Below are positions 27,347 to 41,900 of a stretch of 64,000 nucleotides of DNA, one piece after another. The DNA is from Dicaeum eximium (Eukaryota > Chordata > Aves > Passeriformes > Dicaeidae): contig VWZP01003839.1 of assembly GCA_013396995.1 (NCBI GenBank), forward strand, positions 1,057,976-1,121,975. The letters run 5' to 3'. Every line of letters begins with the position of its first letter. Position 1 is the stretch's first letter. A program made the position numbers and the translations under genes. The notes beneath the pieces were generated by a model, which saw nothing but the letters and a program-made list of their open reading frames with translations, ran no database searches and was not told the DNA's origin.

Positions 27347-27721
27347 GTAATTTTGCTCCTGATGCCAGATACAACAATCTTATTCATTATTAGGAATCTC
27401 TCTTGACTACTTCATTAAAGAGGCACTAACAAAGGATGAAAAACAAACCCAAATTTTGCACTCTGGCTGCTGTTGCTCTGTGATTGTGAGTAATTGCTGC
27501 CACCTTAAAGCACTGCTAGCAGTGCAGTATAAACCTTCAAAGGCCTTATTTCATTAGCAAGCCCAGACAGCAGTCACAAAGAACAAAAGTGTAGTGACAG
27601 AGGTCACCAGCAGCATATGACTTGCCTTCAAAAGAAGACTGTTAATGAGCTGCTATCTATCCTGGACCATCTGAAATAAAACTGTGGTACCTTCAAATGT
27701 CTGGAAGATTTAAAAAAAAAT

Positions 27722-27722
27722 N
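27722..27722. other. Single ambiguous base
   Basis: An N follows an A homopolymer (about 27713-27720). Unlike the three Ns near 15-18 kb, I see no repeated sequence on its two sides, so it may be an uncalled base or a small gap. Confidence 0.85.
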
Positions 27723-30700
27723 AAACCTCTCAAACAGTTTTAATACTTTGATTTTTTTTCCTGCTGCAGCTGTTGACTATTTTTGAGACTCAGAACAAGC
27801 TCCTCCTTTTCGAATACAGAAATATAATATATTAAGCAAGACTTCTACCTAAAGAGGTTCGTAAGAGAGCAAAACTGACTGGTGATATTAATTTATCATT
27901 CATTAAAATGCCGACAGATTGTAGTTATCAGAAACAAACTGATCTGCGGAGATGAATTTTATGCTCTGCAATGAATTCCCTCTAAATTTGTGTCTATTAA
28001 ACACTATCTCCACATGGCATATGTTCAGCAGGTATACGACTGGGTATAAAAACTGAATTACTATCTTGTCTTGTTTCTATTAGAAGGCAATGGTAACAGA
28101 GCAAAGAGGTGCTTGTTTCTGCTCTTCCTAAATAAAATGATTTGTTGGTTTCCAATGCTGTGAACCCATGAATTTTCCTCCCCACACTATATTCCTACAA
28201 GGAATGAAGGAAACTGTCACTGTTCATAAGGCTTAGGTGAACCTCTGGGAAGTGATGTGAGCTAAGGCAACTTAAAGTACCTGAGCATCCTCCTTGTCTT
28301 CTGCTGGACATTCAAGTCAATTCAAACCATCCTGATGTTCATCCATCACTTCCAGAAATGTGGGACAGCTTGAGTGGCAACTCCACCTCATTGTTTTAGC
28401 TGGCAAAGTTCTTCAGTGCCTTTTGCATGCCACATATTTTGTAAGGCAGAGAAAAAGCCCCAAACATCACCAGCTTGCTTTCTAAACCACTATTTACCCG
28501 TGTAATACAACAGCCCCTGTGCAGGCAACTTCCAGTGACTTGGGAGAGCTTTTACATGAGGCTGCCTCCTCTCCAGCTGTCACTCAGCCGTGCTGATTTT
28601 TTGGTCAGCACGTAAGATTCAGCCTGCTAATCCAGGAACATGCAGGTCAGTTTGCACATCTGTACTAGGTCTCCTGTGCCCTGGACTTACTGAAGGTGCT
28701 GCTGTTGTGCACCCAATATCTACGCACGCAGCAAATTGTTTGTTTGAGGTCATGCATTTAGCTTGGGTTTCTTTCTAAACAAATGGTAATTCCAATTGCA
28801 AAAGGCATCACAGAGATGGGAGTGAGTGAAAACGCCAAGGATGAAGGGATGAAGAATGGAAAAGAAATTGCAAGAGTACAAATCTCCTGCACTTTCCAGC
28901 TTATTTGAATAGCTACATTCTCCACTTCAACTCCTTCCAAGAATAATAGGCATGGTTGCCTAAAGGTCATTCTTTCTTTGAAACCCCAATTCTTCGACTG
29001 TCTGCTCCGCAGACTGCTGCCCTTTTCACACTTCCCAAATGATGTGTTAAAATGTGTCATTCTGTTATGGCAGTTTTGGACTGTGCTACTACTCATATGT
29101 CTATTGGAATCAACATGCTGCAAGGCAGTCAGATGTGACACGGCACTCAAAAAATTCAATTAAAATGTTTCTTCTTACTTGCAGTCCTCCATAAACGACA
29201 AGAGGGAAAAAAAAAGAAAAAAAACCCAGTAGAAAACAATGGGCCTTATTATTGATGAAAATACTATAAATACTTATTTGCCAGGCAAATCCCTGTATTC
29301 AATGATTCATGACAATTATTACTGAGGAAAATTCTGCTTTCAGTAATACGGGAAAAAGACGAGACTTGCAAGTAATATCTGAACATTTCAGAATTAAGAT
29401 GTTCCCAAATGAATTTTTAAAGTTAGTTCATCTGATTTTTTAACACTCACAGTCCTGTATACAACTTTAGATAAAGAGGCAAATAATTTCATCTACCCCG
29501 GGAACCTGTCCATAGGAATCACTGCCCTTCTTTTCATTGCAATTTTTACCACCTGATCTAGGAGTGGAGTACTTTTCCTCAGGGTGGAAGGCGTGAAGTA
29601 GCCCATGACTTGGATCCCTTCCTCACAATCCCTTGGGGGAACTCAACCACAGCATACAGAACCCACACAGAGACCACAGCAAAGCATGTGAGAATCAGAG
29701 GTAAAGTATTCCTAAATGAAAAGCCTGAGCTGTAAAAGGCATTGCCAGAGGGGATGAGGTCAAGTGAAACGAGACCATCCCTAAGACTCACTATAAGACA
29801 CTCTCAAGTTGGCTTTTCATCACAGTTTGTACCCACTTCCCAGAAACATCATTCTACTGAAGGATAGCAGAAGACTGAAACACTTCAGGCACACTTCATC
29901 ATGAAGGAACAATTCACCAGCCAAGTGCTTAGAAGCACGTTTTTGACATATGCTGCAGAAAATCCCTTAAACAACTAGAGAAGAAGGAGAGAGAGAACAT
30001 TGGGATCAAACATCAAGATGTAAATCCCTTCTTGTAAAATTCCCTTTTTTAGGCTGCTTCCAAAATTCAGTCTCATTTACATCCAGATTACTGTTTTATT
30101 GCTAAAATAAACTCTTGAGTTTTAGTTTTCTACTATCTTGGCTGAAAAAGAAAGCTCAGGATGTCTGCCTGTATGCCTACTGCATCGGGCAAGGAAGGTT
30201 CCTGAAATTTCCTGCCTCTGTCTTGGGTCATGGCATCAAGCTGCACAGAGTCATGGCTAGAGACAGGTTTTCGGGTACAAGGTGACACTGCATCTCTTCA
30301 GCCTCATGACAAAGGAATTTGGGAGCAGAACTGATGAGAGGAGTCTTCTGGTTTGCAACTGCTTGTGTGTCTAAAACAAATTCTCGGGTATCTTGCTTCC
30401 TCTCATGCTTAACACTGGTATTCATGAGTATAGACAGTAACAAGCTTGCATGCCATACAGGCAGTCTACTTGCTTTAACACCGTGTGCCTCCATACAAGA
30501 GGAAAATTGCTTTTGACCTATAGGAAATACAGAGAAATCAGGAGTGGTGAATATGGCACCAGGGTACCATTCAGAAGGTAACAGAGGAAGAAAACAAAGC
30601 AGAAAAGACAGAATGAGTTCAACAAAAAACAAACAAGCAAAACCAAAACCAACCAAAAATGCCAAAACCAAAAAAACCTCACCAACAATAAAACAAAACA

Positions 30701-33700
30701 ACCCCTGGACAAAGTAGTGGGTGGCAGCAAGAAGAGCTACAGGATGTGCCGACCAACAAATCCTTTCCCTTCTGAGAGTCAGCAAGTGTTATTTAAGAGG
30801 AAGCTCATTCACTTTCCTGAACTAGTGAAAATTTTTTTAGAGAAACAGACAAAACTAAGACATAGTTCTGCATTATTCATAAAAATATTAGCAATCTTTG
30901 CCTGGACTTGTCTGGGGATTATGATTTGTATGACAAATGTAGCAGTGTAAAATCTGCATTCTTTTCCTAGTATGCAACAGGCTATGTCATTAATAATAAG
31001 CATGAAAATAGCACTACATGATCACAGACGGCTTTTCATAGTAAAACATGTTTCCTATCTCCCATTCATCATCATAAATACGATTCAGATTATACATTCC
31101 AACATAAATTATATCCACTTTTATAATATGATGGGGAAAGAAACAATTTTCCTATCATAAATTGCTCAATATGAGTTGCATTTGTCCCATGGCCACAGCT
31201 TGGTGACTTTGCTGTCCTGCCTGGACTCCATCCATCCTTCCAGCAGATTATCAGGTAACAGCTTCCATTCCCATGTGCTCCCTCCACCCTTGAATACTTC
31301 TTAATTATGGCTTGACATACCACAGCACTGACCTGCAGTGGTGGGCAATGGCCAAAGACTTTATATGTATCTATTTTTGGGACATTAGCATAGAAGTTGC
31401 AAGCTTTAATCATGCTCACTGCAAGTAGTAGGAATATAACAAGTGGGATGAGTACAAACTTCTTCAAAGAGACTGGCACAGGAAACATATTTAAGAAGGC
31501 AGAATCTTACTCTGTCTCAAGGTGAGCACAGGTATGCATCCCTACCTTATTTAATTTTAGAATATGAACCAGGAACAACTCGCCTAATTCTAGGGTAAAC
31601 TTATTCATACCCCTTAAGACTTACAGCCTTTTAGTCAGGCACCATAACTGGAAAAGCTCTAACTGTTCAAAGCATAACTTGAAACTCATTAATTTCTGCA
31701 TGCTGGAGCTGAGTTATCCTTCAGGTCTTCTAGGCTAATTTCTGAGCTGTGTACAAACTAGCATGAAAATTTAAAACAAACTGCTCCATTCCTCAGGGGC
31801 AAAGTATATTTCTACCCTATCTCAACTATTCTCTGAATACAAAATGAGGAAGAAATTATATACTAACCTCAGGAGACATTATTTCTAAGCTACATCTTCA
31901 GAAACTAGTTTTGCCTCCTGCTGCTGCTTAGTGTAAATAAATAGTTTGTGGCAACATCCCCATTCCCAAAATTGTATCTGTAGTTTCATTGTTTAGATAT
32001 CTATAGACTGGAGACTATTTTTAGCACATCCTGTCAACAATGATGGGAGAAAACTAGCAGGAAGAGGATGCATTAGGCTTTTACATTAACTGGTGGTAAA
32101 ACTAGTGCACAGGACAACCTAAGAGCTGGGCAGTCATTTGCTTACACAAGCATGCTGTATGTTACTAATTTGTTTTTCCACATTTAGTTCACATGACACT
32201 AAAGATCTCATGATCTTACAGACATAAGAGCTCAAAGGAAGAGAATCATATTTTGCTAGGAGTACTGGGGAAGGTTTAGAAAACCCAGCCCATGCTGCCT
32301 ATGGCAATGAACTCCCAGGTCAGCAGCCCTGAATCCCTTCCCTGGGCAGCGCAGTGAACACCTGCACCTTAACCTGCCATCCCAACAGAAAACTGATCAG
32401 CTGCACACACCTCATGTACACTGAAAATAACTCACTCTTCTGATGGGAAATGGCAAACGTTACTCGGTACATGGTCCAATTCGCTATCAGCTGCTTATTG
32501 CCTTGCATGCCACTGGAAATGCAGGATTGGGAGCCCACATTTGTGATTTACTGTTGCTGTTTCACACAGTTTGCAGTACTACACAAAAATAGGAAAAAAG
32601 TTCCCTTCAGATGAAAACTTGATCTCAAAGGCCATCATATTGGTCCAAGCCTCAGTCAAGGCCTCAGAGTGAATTTGTATTAACTGAGCTTGAGCTTCCA
32701 TGGTACTTTGAAGTATTACTTTTATATTCCATGTTAAATGCAGCCTGGTCTCAGCAAGTAATTTTGGCTTAGGTCTTGAAAATGCATGTTAAAATTTACA
32801 CCTTGAATTTAAAATTATAAATTGAAGGTCTTGCTTAAACGTATCATAAACTGAAGTTATATTAAAATAGATTTTTCAAGTCAGTAGAAGTGGCTTTGAA
32901 AAGAGTAGCATTGCTTTTCAGAGTTTTTGTGGTAATTTTAATAAATGAAATAATTACTGAAGAGTTAAATAAGGGACTCCTTTTCGTATGTGTGCATATC
33001 TTTAACACTTTTTAGCAATAGAGGTACATAAATATTTTTTCTCTCTAGTCCCTTAAACTCTTCAGAAATTAACTTTTTAAAAATTGGCATGGATCTTATA
33101 TTGACAAATGAGCCCTTCAGTCTGTGGGCCCAGTTTTTCCCCAGAAAATCAACTCAGGGAACTCTTGACTCTGAAGAAAACCACACCAAACCAAAACCAA
33201 CCCCAGATCTGTCGGCTTAGGTTCATTATCCAAGCTTTGGGGAAAGCAAAGTACACGAACCACGCAAAAAGAATAGTGCAAGTGAGACTGTAAGTATTAT
33301 TAGCATTTTTGAATCACAGAAGGATAACAACATAATCTAGAATAACACAGGTGGATAGCAACCTAGTAACGTCATGATAGTGATATTTTCCAGGTTGTGA
33401 CTGTAGTCCCATGCACGTGCAGTGAATCCTGTAAAAGACAGGTTATTCTTCCAGCAAAGCCCTTAAACAAAATTTCAAATGGCAGATTGCCTGTGATGCT
33501 CTACTGAAGGCATTACAGAACAGCAGTATCTAACTTGGAAAAGATGTCATTGAAAATGGGAAATTGAGTTTGCTGGGCTTATGTCACTATGATTTAAGGT
33601 CTGATCTGTAACATCAAGCTCTTGCTGGCCTAGCTTTGTTATTTGTGAACATGAAAAAGAAATGTTGTCTGGTACAGAGATGTAACTTTGACCAACCACA

Positions 33701-36700
33701 GTCCTCCTGTTGGGTTTGCTTCCCTCTTCCAGGGAGATTCTTGTTGCATTCCTCTGTAATATCACAGGCTCAATCTGCATGTTCTTTGCTGGACCTTGCT
33801 GTGCTACAAAAACCAGGAGCCTGTAGATTGTCTATCATTCACAGGATTTCCAGCCAAAAACTGGAAACACCAGAGGATATTAGCTTTCCTCTGTTCAAAC
33901 TGCATCTGCAGCTGGAGGAGTTACCAGCTGTGATTCACCACGGTGCACTTTGGGGAAGGCGTAGGGGGAGGGGGGCAAGACTTGCAGAGCACAAAACCAG
34001 CTGGCAGGAACAGCTGCTTAAACAGTCAAAACAGGTTTTTGCTTTTTCCAGACATCCAGCATTCTGTCAGCTTCTGACAAGTTTCTCAGCCTTGTGTTGC
34101 GTGTTCACTCCAATCATTTCCACACCCTTGTTTCTCTGTCTTCTATTTCAGTGTGCCTCCTTTCTTCCCTCTGCCACGTTCCTCTCTCCTTCCTCCCTTC
34201 TCCTCTCTTTTTAAATAGAGTTCAAAGGGAGCCTTCCTCCCTTCTGAAGCACTGCATCTTGGCTCTGAGTTTTGCTGAACTTCCCCCATTTCTGCTATAG
34301 CCCCTGCCATCACACCCCTTACTTACAAAGTCCACAGGGCATTTTCTGTCTTCACAATCAAAGCACCTGGCACAGCCAGGTCCTGTTGGTGAGTACCAAT
34401 ACAGAGCAGCCACAGCTACAGAAATAGCTCCTCAACTGAACTGAAAGGCCACTGCTCCTCTTGCATCTCTGGTGTGGCAAAACATCCCAAAAAGAAAGGC
34501 ATCACAGCCTCTTCTCAGACACATCCAAGGCTCAGGGTATGGATCAAAGGGCTCAGACTGTGGTGGTTGCGGTCCCCAGGTGGGGATGAGCTTCAAATCT
34601 GTTAAATGAGCTGTCTGGAGCAGGGACAAGGTAGGACAGGCACACGTGTGTGTATATATGTGTGTAGTTATTTGCATGCACATGCCTGTGTACACCCAGG
34701 GACTGCAGCAGGACTGCTGATGGCATCAGGGACCAGAACTGGGGAAAGGAAGCAGAGGCCATGGAGAATCTACAGCTCTCTGTATGTGCTAAATAAAGAA
34801 ACTGAAGGCTTCAACTCATCACCACTCAATTGTCCACTTGAATTGTGATTTCTCATAAATATAGAACATTTAAAGCTGCAGAAGACATCATATACTTTTA
34901 GAAAAACAGATAATACATACAGCAACAAAAACGCAGATCTCCATTAACAATAACTGACAGTAGCCTTTATTTGGCATATACAAAATATATTCTTAACCAT
35001 TTACCTTATTGCTAATTCACAGTCATTTGTCTAACCAACATTAAGTTAGATGTATGGGGCAAATATTGCCATTAAAGAGTTTCAAGTTGAGAAGTAATGC
35101 CAGTTAATTATACATTAAAAAAAAAATCCCAATTCTGCCTTAGAGAACCTCCTTGTTAGAGGACAAAGAACAAAACTCATAGAACAATTTGGAGCCTGCA
35201 GCAGACCCCATCTCTAAAGGACCAATAGCATATTTATACTGGACAGTGGAGGGGACAGCACTCTCTGTACAGCCTTCTCTGCACTGGTTCTACTGCTGGG
35301 CCACCTTGGTCTTACTGGGACAGAAGGGGTGAGATGTGTCATCTTTTATTACTGTGCTATAATCAGTCCAATCTTTTCAAGCAGTAAGGTACCTTTCCTG
35401 ACAGTCAGAAAAAGTAACAAAATAAAACCAAAACTGTGCAGGTACACACAATAGATTTTACCATGCAGGAGAATGCAGAATGGAGTCAGTCTGCAGTATT
35501 TTGAAGACAACTGAACAACTGGTACACATTGATTTTACTCCCCATACTTTCCTGTTGTAATATAAATGCAATTACTGGCTCTTTCTCAATAATAAGTAGT
35601 ATTTCTCATCAAAATACCAGCAGTATAATCTCTTCAAAGATGATCTTTCCACAAACAGATTAATATTAGATTTAACTCTCTGGTGCTTTAAATCCAACAA
35701 TACTAATACAGATATATTTGATTTTTAAAAATAAATTAACTGTCAAATAGTATTAATCTAAATGATTTGATTAAATAAAGAAAACAACCAAAAACCAAAA
35801 AAACCAAAATTACTTTTTCCCCACCTTGGAACATTATAAAATGTGATGTTTGTTTAATTTCCAGAAAAATAGACCCCTTAAAGCTTTTCTACAATGGTTT
35901 TTTTTTTCCTCATTCTTGCTCAAACCAGAAAAAATTTCCTCAAATGAATACATGTCTCGTTTCACAAATAAAAGGTAGAATGAAGAATGGTTTTAACACT
36001 TAAATGGGATATTGGATGGCTATTTTCTGTTGCTATAATTTTTTTCCAGATGTATTTCTAAACAAAAAATATGAGTAATTGCAGACTTATACATAGACCA
36101 GAAAACAAAACAGTATAAAATTGCTTGGCAATATAAAAAGCCCCACATAACCATCAATTCCAAAAAGAGGTCATCAGCAACTAAGAGTCTAGCCTGTGCT
36201 GAACTGTTGGAAGGATGCTGGGCAAGAGAAAGCCAGACAATGTATTATTTGTAGAGAAGCTATTTGTGCACAGAAAGAAGCAGCAGAAGGTTTTGAATCC
36301 AGCCTTAATTTACACAGATTTCTGTGTATCCTTCCAAAAATGAACCGAGGCTCCAATCATCACGGTTTTGCAGACTTAGCAATGGCAATCATTAGATTGC
36401 GTCCGCTTTCCAATCAAATATGTTCCTTCATCTCCCTTGAAAATTACTGCTCCTGGGTCAGAGGCAGTACAGACAGATCTGCCCATCACTGCCGTGGTCC
36501 CCAGCCCGGGCTATCAGTGTCAGCCCTGCTGTGGCATGGTTTGAGCCAAGGCACCTGGGCATTGTCTGCAGGCTGCTGAACACATTCCCTCCTGCTGCCA
36601 CTGCTGCAAAGTGGGGAATTTACCACAGAAGCACTTCACCTCCCCAATTTACAGAGGCACTCAGAGCAACACATGCCTGCTGAGAAGGTGGAAATTGGGA

Positions 36701-37293
36701 ATACAGATGGGTCCTGCTGCTTATGTCTAAGGGCACAGCAATCTGCCACAGTCACACCCCACCTGCTTGGGCAGGAAGGGTAAGGGCTGCAGGAAGGAGA
36801 AGGAGAGATGTAAGGTTCCTCTTTCTCCTGTAAGCCAGTCTGCTGACCAGAAGCTGTTAGACTGCTCTGGGTCAGCAACTTGTTAAGACACAAGAGAATA
36901 AAACTAAAAAATGTAATAGACCAAGGCAGGGCCATGCCTGAAATAGCACCTCCCTAAATTTCTCATGGTGTGTGATTGCATGAGATTATATTTATCTTCT
37001 GTTTGATATGAAGGCTGACCTCCCCCGCCTTCTGCTCCACCAGAGCAGGCTGCCCCCAAGGAGGTGGCTGCAGTATTCAAGACTGTTCTGCTGACCAGCA
37101 GACATCAAGGCAGCAGATAATCACAAAAGAAAAAAGATTTCAAGTCTAGTTTGGCCTCTGTTCTCTGATCATGCTAACCCAGTTCATTACAGATTGCTCC
37201 AGGCAGCAGAGGGATGTTCTGTCTGTCGCCTTTCTCCCATAAACAGTTTATACCACAGGTAATTTTTTTCCCCATCTCTGTTCATTCTCAAGC

Positions 37294-37310
37294 CTCTCTC
37301 TCTCTCTTTC
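37294..37310. repeat. (TC)n microsatellite
   Basis: A short CT repeat inside a longer pyrimidine-rich stretch on the plus strand. On the minus strand it is GA-rich. Confidence 0.75.
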
Positions 37311-38599
37311 TCCCCCTCCACATTTCCTCTAGGCCCTACACCATCTGTGCAGGGAGTCCTTCTCTTTATGCACACTGTTGCATTCTATTCCTTCTCTCTC
37401 TGTGATCTATATTTAGTTGTTTTCCTGTTTATACACCCCTCCAGAGAGGGGTATTGTTGAATGTGACTAGTCAGGAAGAGAAACAATGTGGTCAGAGCAC
37501 AAATCCTTTCAGAGGAGTATCTGGGATGAGAAGCTGTGCAGGACTTAGTAGGATAGAAAACTTTTTAAGATTAATCAGATGCAGAGATCTGAATATAAAT
37601 CCATAAATCCCCTTAGAGCACCCTGATCAAAACCCAACAATACCTAAGCAGGGGAAGAAACAAAGGCAAGGAAACACAAACTTTATTCTGATGCTACACT
37701 TTTTTTTTCTCCATAAGATAAAACTCTTTGGGTTTTGAAACCTTACAATATTTTTGTCTCTTTGCTCAAACTACCAGGAACCCATGAATATGAATCCAGA
37801 GTGCATACATGAAGTAAGCTCTGTGAGAAGTATACTTAAAGACTGCTGGGGGGTTCAGTGTTGGTTGATCCAGAACCAAAGTGCTTCTAGGGTAGGAGGA
37901 GTAAGCATAAACTTGGTTTTCTAGAATGTGGCTGCAGTACCACTGAAATCAGGACAGATAAGAGCACAAGAGCTCACCATGGTGGCACAGTAAAGAACTC
38001 CAATGCACCAACCAGGGAGAGTCTGTCTGGTCTGAGGCATACTTGCATGACAAATAAATGGAGTTTTCCATCTTCAAGTTTCTAAGAAAAATAAGTAGCT
38101 TGTGAACAGACTGGTTGTGAAATAAAACACTGCTGTACTAGCACTGGGGAAGCTTGGTAGTGTGGGTATTCTCTCTAAGTGAGAGCTATTTATCAGGAAG
38201 AAATGGAGCCCAGTGGAGAAATACATCTATTATTTGAACCAAAAGAAATGTTTGAATTTTGTTTGGAGTTTCAGCATTATAATAATGCAGATAGTTTTGA
38301 TTATCATACAGAATCATAGACTCTCATAGTCCTTAACATTATGCTAATAAATGCATTGGCAACACAGAATGGGTTTTGGGTGCAAGCCATTCACATCCCT
38401 AATGTGATGAACTATGAAAGGAAAAGCTGGAAGGCTTTATAAAGCAGCACAGATATTTGAAAAACCAAAGAGGTATGCAACTGGTGATTTCATATTTAAG
38501 CCATGTGTTTCACTAGCAGATAGTGCACAGTGTGTATTAGAAAAATGTCAGTGCAAAGGCAAAAACATCTCTCACTGGTTAGGACTTGAATATGAATGA

Positions 38600-38950
38600 T
38601 GAGCTGCCCTTTATGACCTGCAGACATTCCCTGGCCAGAGGGGGTCCTCAGCCTTTGGTACAACACCAGAAGGGAGAATATGTGGTGATAGAACAAGGGA
38701 TAATGACTTTAAACTGAAAGAGGCTAGGTTTAGGTAAGATATTAGGAAGAAATTCTTTATTGTGAGGGTGGTGAGGGTCTGGAACAGCCTGCCCAGAGAA
38801 GTTATGGATGCCCCATCCCTGGACGTGTTAAAGATCAGGCTGGATACAGCTTTGAGCAACTTGGTCTAGTGAAGGGTGTTCTGGCCATGGCAGGGAACTT
38901 GGAACAAGATCATGTTTAAGGACCCTTCCAGGCAAAGCCACTCTATGAGG
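38600..38950 (+). mobile_element. CR1 LINE 3'-end fragment
   Basis: This has the characteristic avian CR1 3' tail in order: 'aactgaaagaggctaggttt' near 38714, 'ggaagaaattctttattgtg' near 38746, 'ggtctggaacagcctgccca' near 38776, 'ggatgccccatccctgga' near 38805, a 'ggtctagtg' motif, 'catggcaggg' and a 'cccttccaggcaaagcc' end close to 'ctatga'. It is a 5'-truncated, non-coding copy, as CR1 insertions usually are, and it lies antisense to the inferred RPS6KA2 transcript. Confidence 0.88.
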
Positions 38951-41900
38951 AAGGGAAAGGCTACAGGGTGGAAGTGAGGGCAGCAGAAAAACCTCTGGAG
39001 TTTCAAGGAAAGTACATCTGCAGCATGAAATTATCTGCTGAGCTTGTTTGCTTCAGTTAGTGGCAAGAATGATTGTTTATAAGATATTTAAACAAGGAGA
39101 GGTAAGTGGCTTAGTCTACAGGATGGGCTTCAGCAATGGAACAGAAGATGCAACTAAACCAGCTGGGAAGAAGATGATTTCATTAGGACCACTTTTCAGG
39201 AACAGGAAGAGCCTCTTACAGACCAAAAGGGTCTGCAATCTACACCTGTGGGGACACAAGACAATATAGAAAAATGGCTCAACCCTGAGAACAAAGAGAA
39301 AGAACAAGGTCAGAAATCGTTCATTTATGCCCTGAAAATAATTTAAAGAGGAATTTAAACCCAGAAATGGAGAAAGCATTTTTTAAAAATAAGTTGCACA
39401 ATTATCAGTTTGGGGAGAGATTTTCACGAGTTTTTTTTAAAAAAAGTTATCTTTTTAGCAATTTCAGTTCAAATGGAATGGCAGCAACCAGAATGTGAAC
39501 TGCTGATCTGCTTGGTGACTGCCAGAACTAAACAATCCTCCACTCTGAATCAATGAGAGGCTGTGTAAGGTATTATGAGATCAAACTCTAATCCTCTTAG
39601 TAGCATTTTCTATGGTAAAACTGCCATACTATATGTATTTACACCATTAAATGCATTATTAATCTAAGTGCCATATATATACACACACAAAATATGGCTT
39701 TAATTACAACATATTCCTCAGAAATTGTATCATCTGAATCCTGTTCAGAAACTGTCCTGAAAAAGAGCAAAGACCACTAGACATTATCTGCTTATGTTCC
39801 CTTAATTGCAAACAACAGAACAGTCTTTAAACAACAGACTGTCTGTAAAAAGATGTGCATAATCTGGTTAGTGTAAAGCATTTGTTACATGTGCCCACAC
39901 AAGTCCCTTTCTCTCCTGTATGCCCTGATGTCTCATTTGCAATTCAGAGGCGAAGGTAAGGAGTCTGTGCAAAAGTGATTGGTTTTAACTCCAGTTTCTG
40001 GGGCACAGGTATGTAGTCAGGTCTTGGCTAAGAAATTTTGCAGCTTCACAAAGTGAAGTGTCACAAAGAAGAAATCTTGCTTTGCTATTTACACACCCTG
40101 CAACCATCAGAAAACAAAATTTTGTAGGTTGATCGACGTGACTGTTCAGCATGCAAATATAAGACACCAAGCTAAGTAATTTGATAGTGTTTAGTTATAC
40201 GCAACAGAATTTAAAAGCAATTATTATAATGTACTATTTCAATTACAGCATCAGTAAACACCAATATTCTTCCCAGACTTCCTTACTCTAAATATTCCTG
40301 AGGACTCATCATTGCACCTGCAAAGCCTCACTTGCCAGTCTAAATATCCACTTTTATCCAAAGAAATTAATTATTCATGTAATCAAAGCAACAATGAGTT
40401 AGCAAGACAGGATATTTCAAGCAAATGCTGACATTCTACTATAATTCTGTAACAAGTATTCTAAAACCTTGTAAGTTATTATACTATGATTTTTTTTCTG
40501 ATTAATTAATTGTCAGCCTATGCTTCCTCCTAACTTCTTTAGGATTTTAAAAATAATTCTACCGATAAATTAGTTGGGTTTTTTTTAAGTTCTGTGAGTT
40601 TTTTACTCCATAAATTATAGTCAAATGCCTCTCTTTCCCCCTTGGCACATCACATTTTAAGTGTCTTCAAGCAAGTATCTTTAATAAATTTCCACACAAA
40701 GATGATCACTGGATTCCAAAGGGAAAAACAACCAGTATTATATTGAATTGCCTGCCCCTTATAGCAAAAGCATCTCAGTAACCTTGATAAAATAGCACTG
40801 CTAGTGACTTCTTCTGGCTCACCCATTACATTAGAAGCAGGAATTGCTAAAACAAAACAGCTTGCTTACTTCATAGTAAGGGAAAAACATCAGTAAAAGA
40901 CAGCACTATTATGACAGATGACATAATTGTGGGGGACTATAGTATTTCAAGGCCCAAATATTTACACAGGTAAATAGACTAATCCACTTGTTTCTGCAGC
41001 AAATCCAAATACACTTCACACCAAAAAAATCCCATTTTGCTTCCTGGCAAAGTCTAGTAATGTTTTGAAAAGAGTGGAGTGAGAAATCCCCATTTCTTAT
41101 CAAGCTGTCCCCTTCTCTCCCACCATCTCCCTCTGTTTGCTTTCTTTAATGGCTAAGAACTAAACTACCATTCCCTGTTTCTTCGTTTTGGGGTAGCAGT
41201 GTTGACCTTTCTTTAGGCCCCTATATTCAAGAATCTTACAGGAACATTATGTCTTCGAGAACACTGTTTTTTCTCCCTTTCTCTGTTAAATTTGACAGTG
41301 CTTTCAAAGCAAAGGGCCAGAAAGGGGTGTGGGGGCATGTATAAAGCCTCATTTTTTTAGGAACCTAGGCTAAAAATGAATCCAAGTCAAAAACTCAGTT
41401 TTTCAGTAAAGTTCCTGTGTTCACACAGATGACAACATGACAGACGCACAGCACACTGACACATCACCCTTTCAGAAAAGTAAAGGAAAACCTGTGTAAT
41501 GTGACATTTTGGTTTGCATCCCTGCAGGACTAGCAGAATACCTCGTTCATTCCTCCTAGCTGGGAACATCAGCAGCTCAAGATTCACTTTGCTGGTTTTA
41601 TTTAATAAATATGCCTTGAAGAGTTTTTAGTTTAGGAGGAAAGAACAAGACACTCTTTAAGATCCAAGACAAGAGTTTGAATTACACTGAGAAAAAGAGA
41701 CATTCCTGATTTGACAGTCTCAATATATTTTAGAGGCTACATGGATAAAATACTGTGATTTCAGATCCAGATGTATTGCCATGGGCACTTTACCCTATAA
41801 CACTGTCAAATTTAGCCTTCTAGGTTCACAGGCTTGGCTCTTTGGTAATAATACAAGACGTCCTTAAACATTAAACTACATGGGGTTGGGGTTTTTTTGT

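Larger units (their letters stand above)
20086..38599. other. Inferred RPS6KA2 intron, central portion; no exon seen
   Basis: AT-rich noncoding sequence. It holds a (TA)n microsatellite at 22415, two possible ancient repeat remnants (about 23225 and 26073), a 16-base perfect palindrome at 27510, a T run at 27332, an N at 27722, an A/C-rich low-complexity patch at about 30615-30710, a TG/TA-rich patch near 34640 and a (TC)n tract at 37294. The 185-codon minus-strand frame at 30228-30785 is partly read from the A/C-rich patch. The 192-codon plus-strand frame at 33636-34214 has no recognisable domain. Neither is treated as a gene. Confidence 0.55.

Noticed and set aside
30228..30785. 185-codon open frame on the minus strand with a hydrophobic, membrane-like stretch
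   Set aside because: The hydrophobic Phe/Leu/Val run comes from an A/C-rich low-complexity patch (about 30615-30710) read in reverse; no conserved domain.
33951..33978. G-rich run that might form a quadruplex
   Set aside because: Does not provide four separated G3 tracts with normal loops; only a two-tetrad form would be possible.
33636..34214. Longest open frame on the plus strand, 192 codons
   Set aside because: No recognisable domain, late part read from a CT-rich low-complexity stretch, no splice or promoter context; composition looks like chance.
38305..38332. CR1 terminal-like words ('cagaatcatagactctcatag')
   Set aside because: Only about 25 bases match, and the following sequence does not continue as CR1; could be chance.
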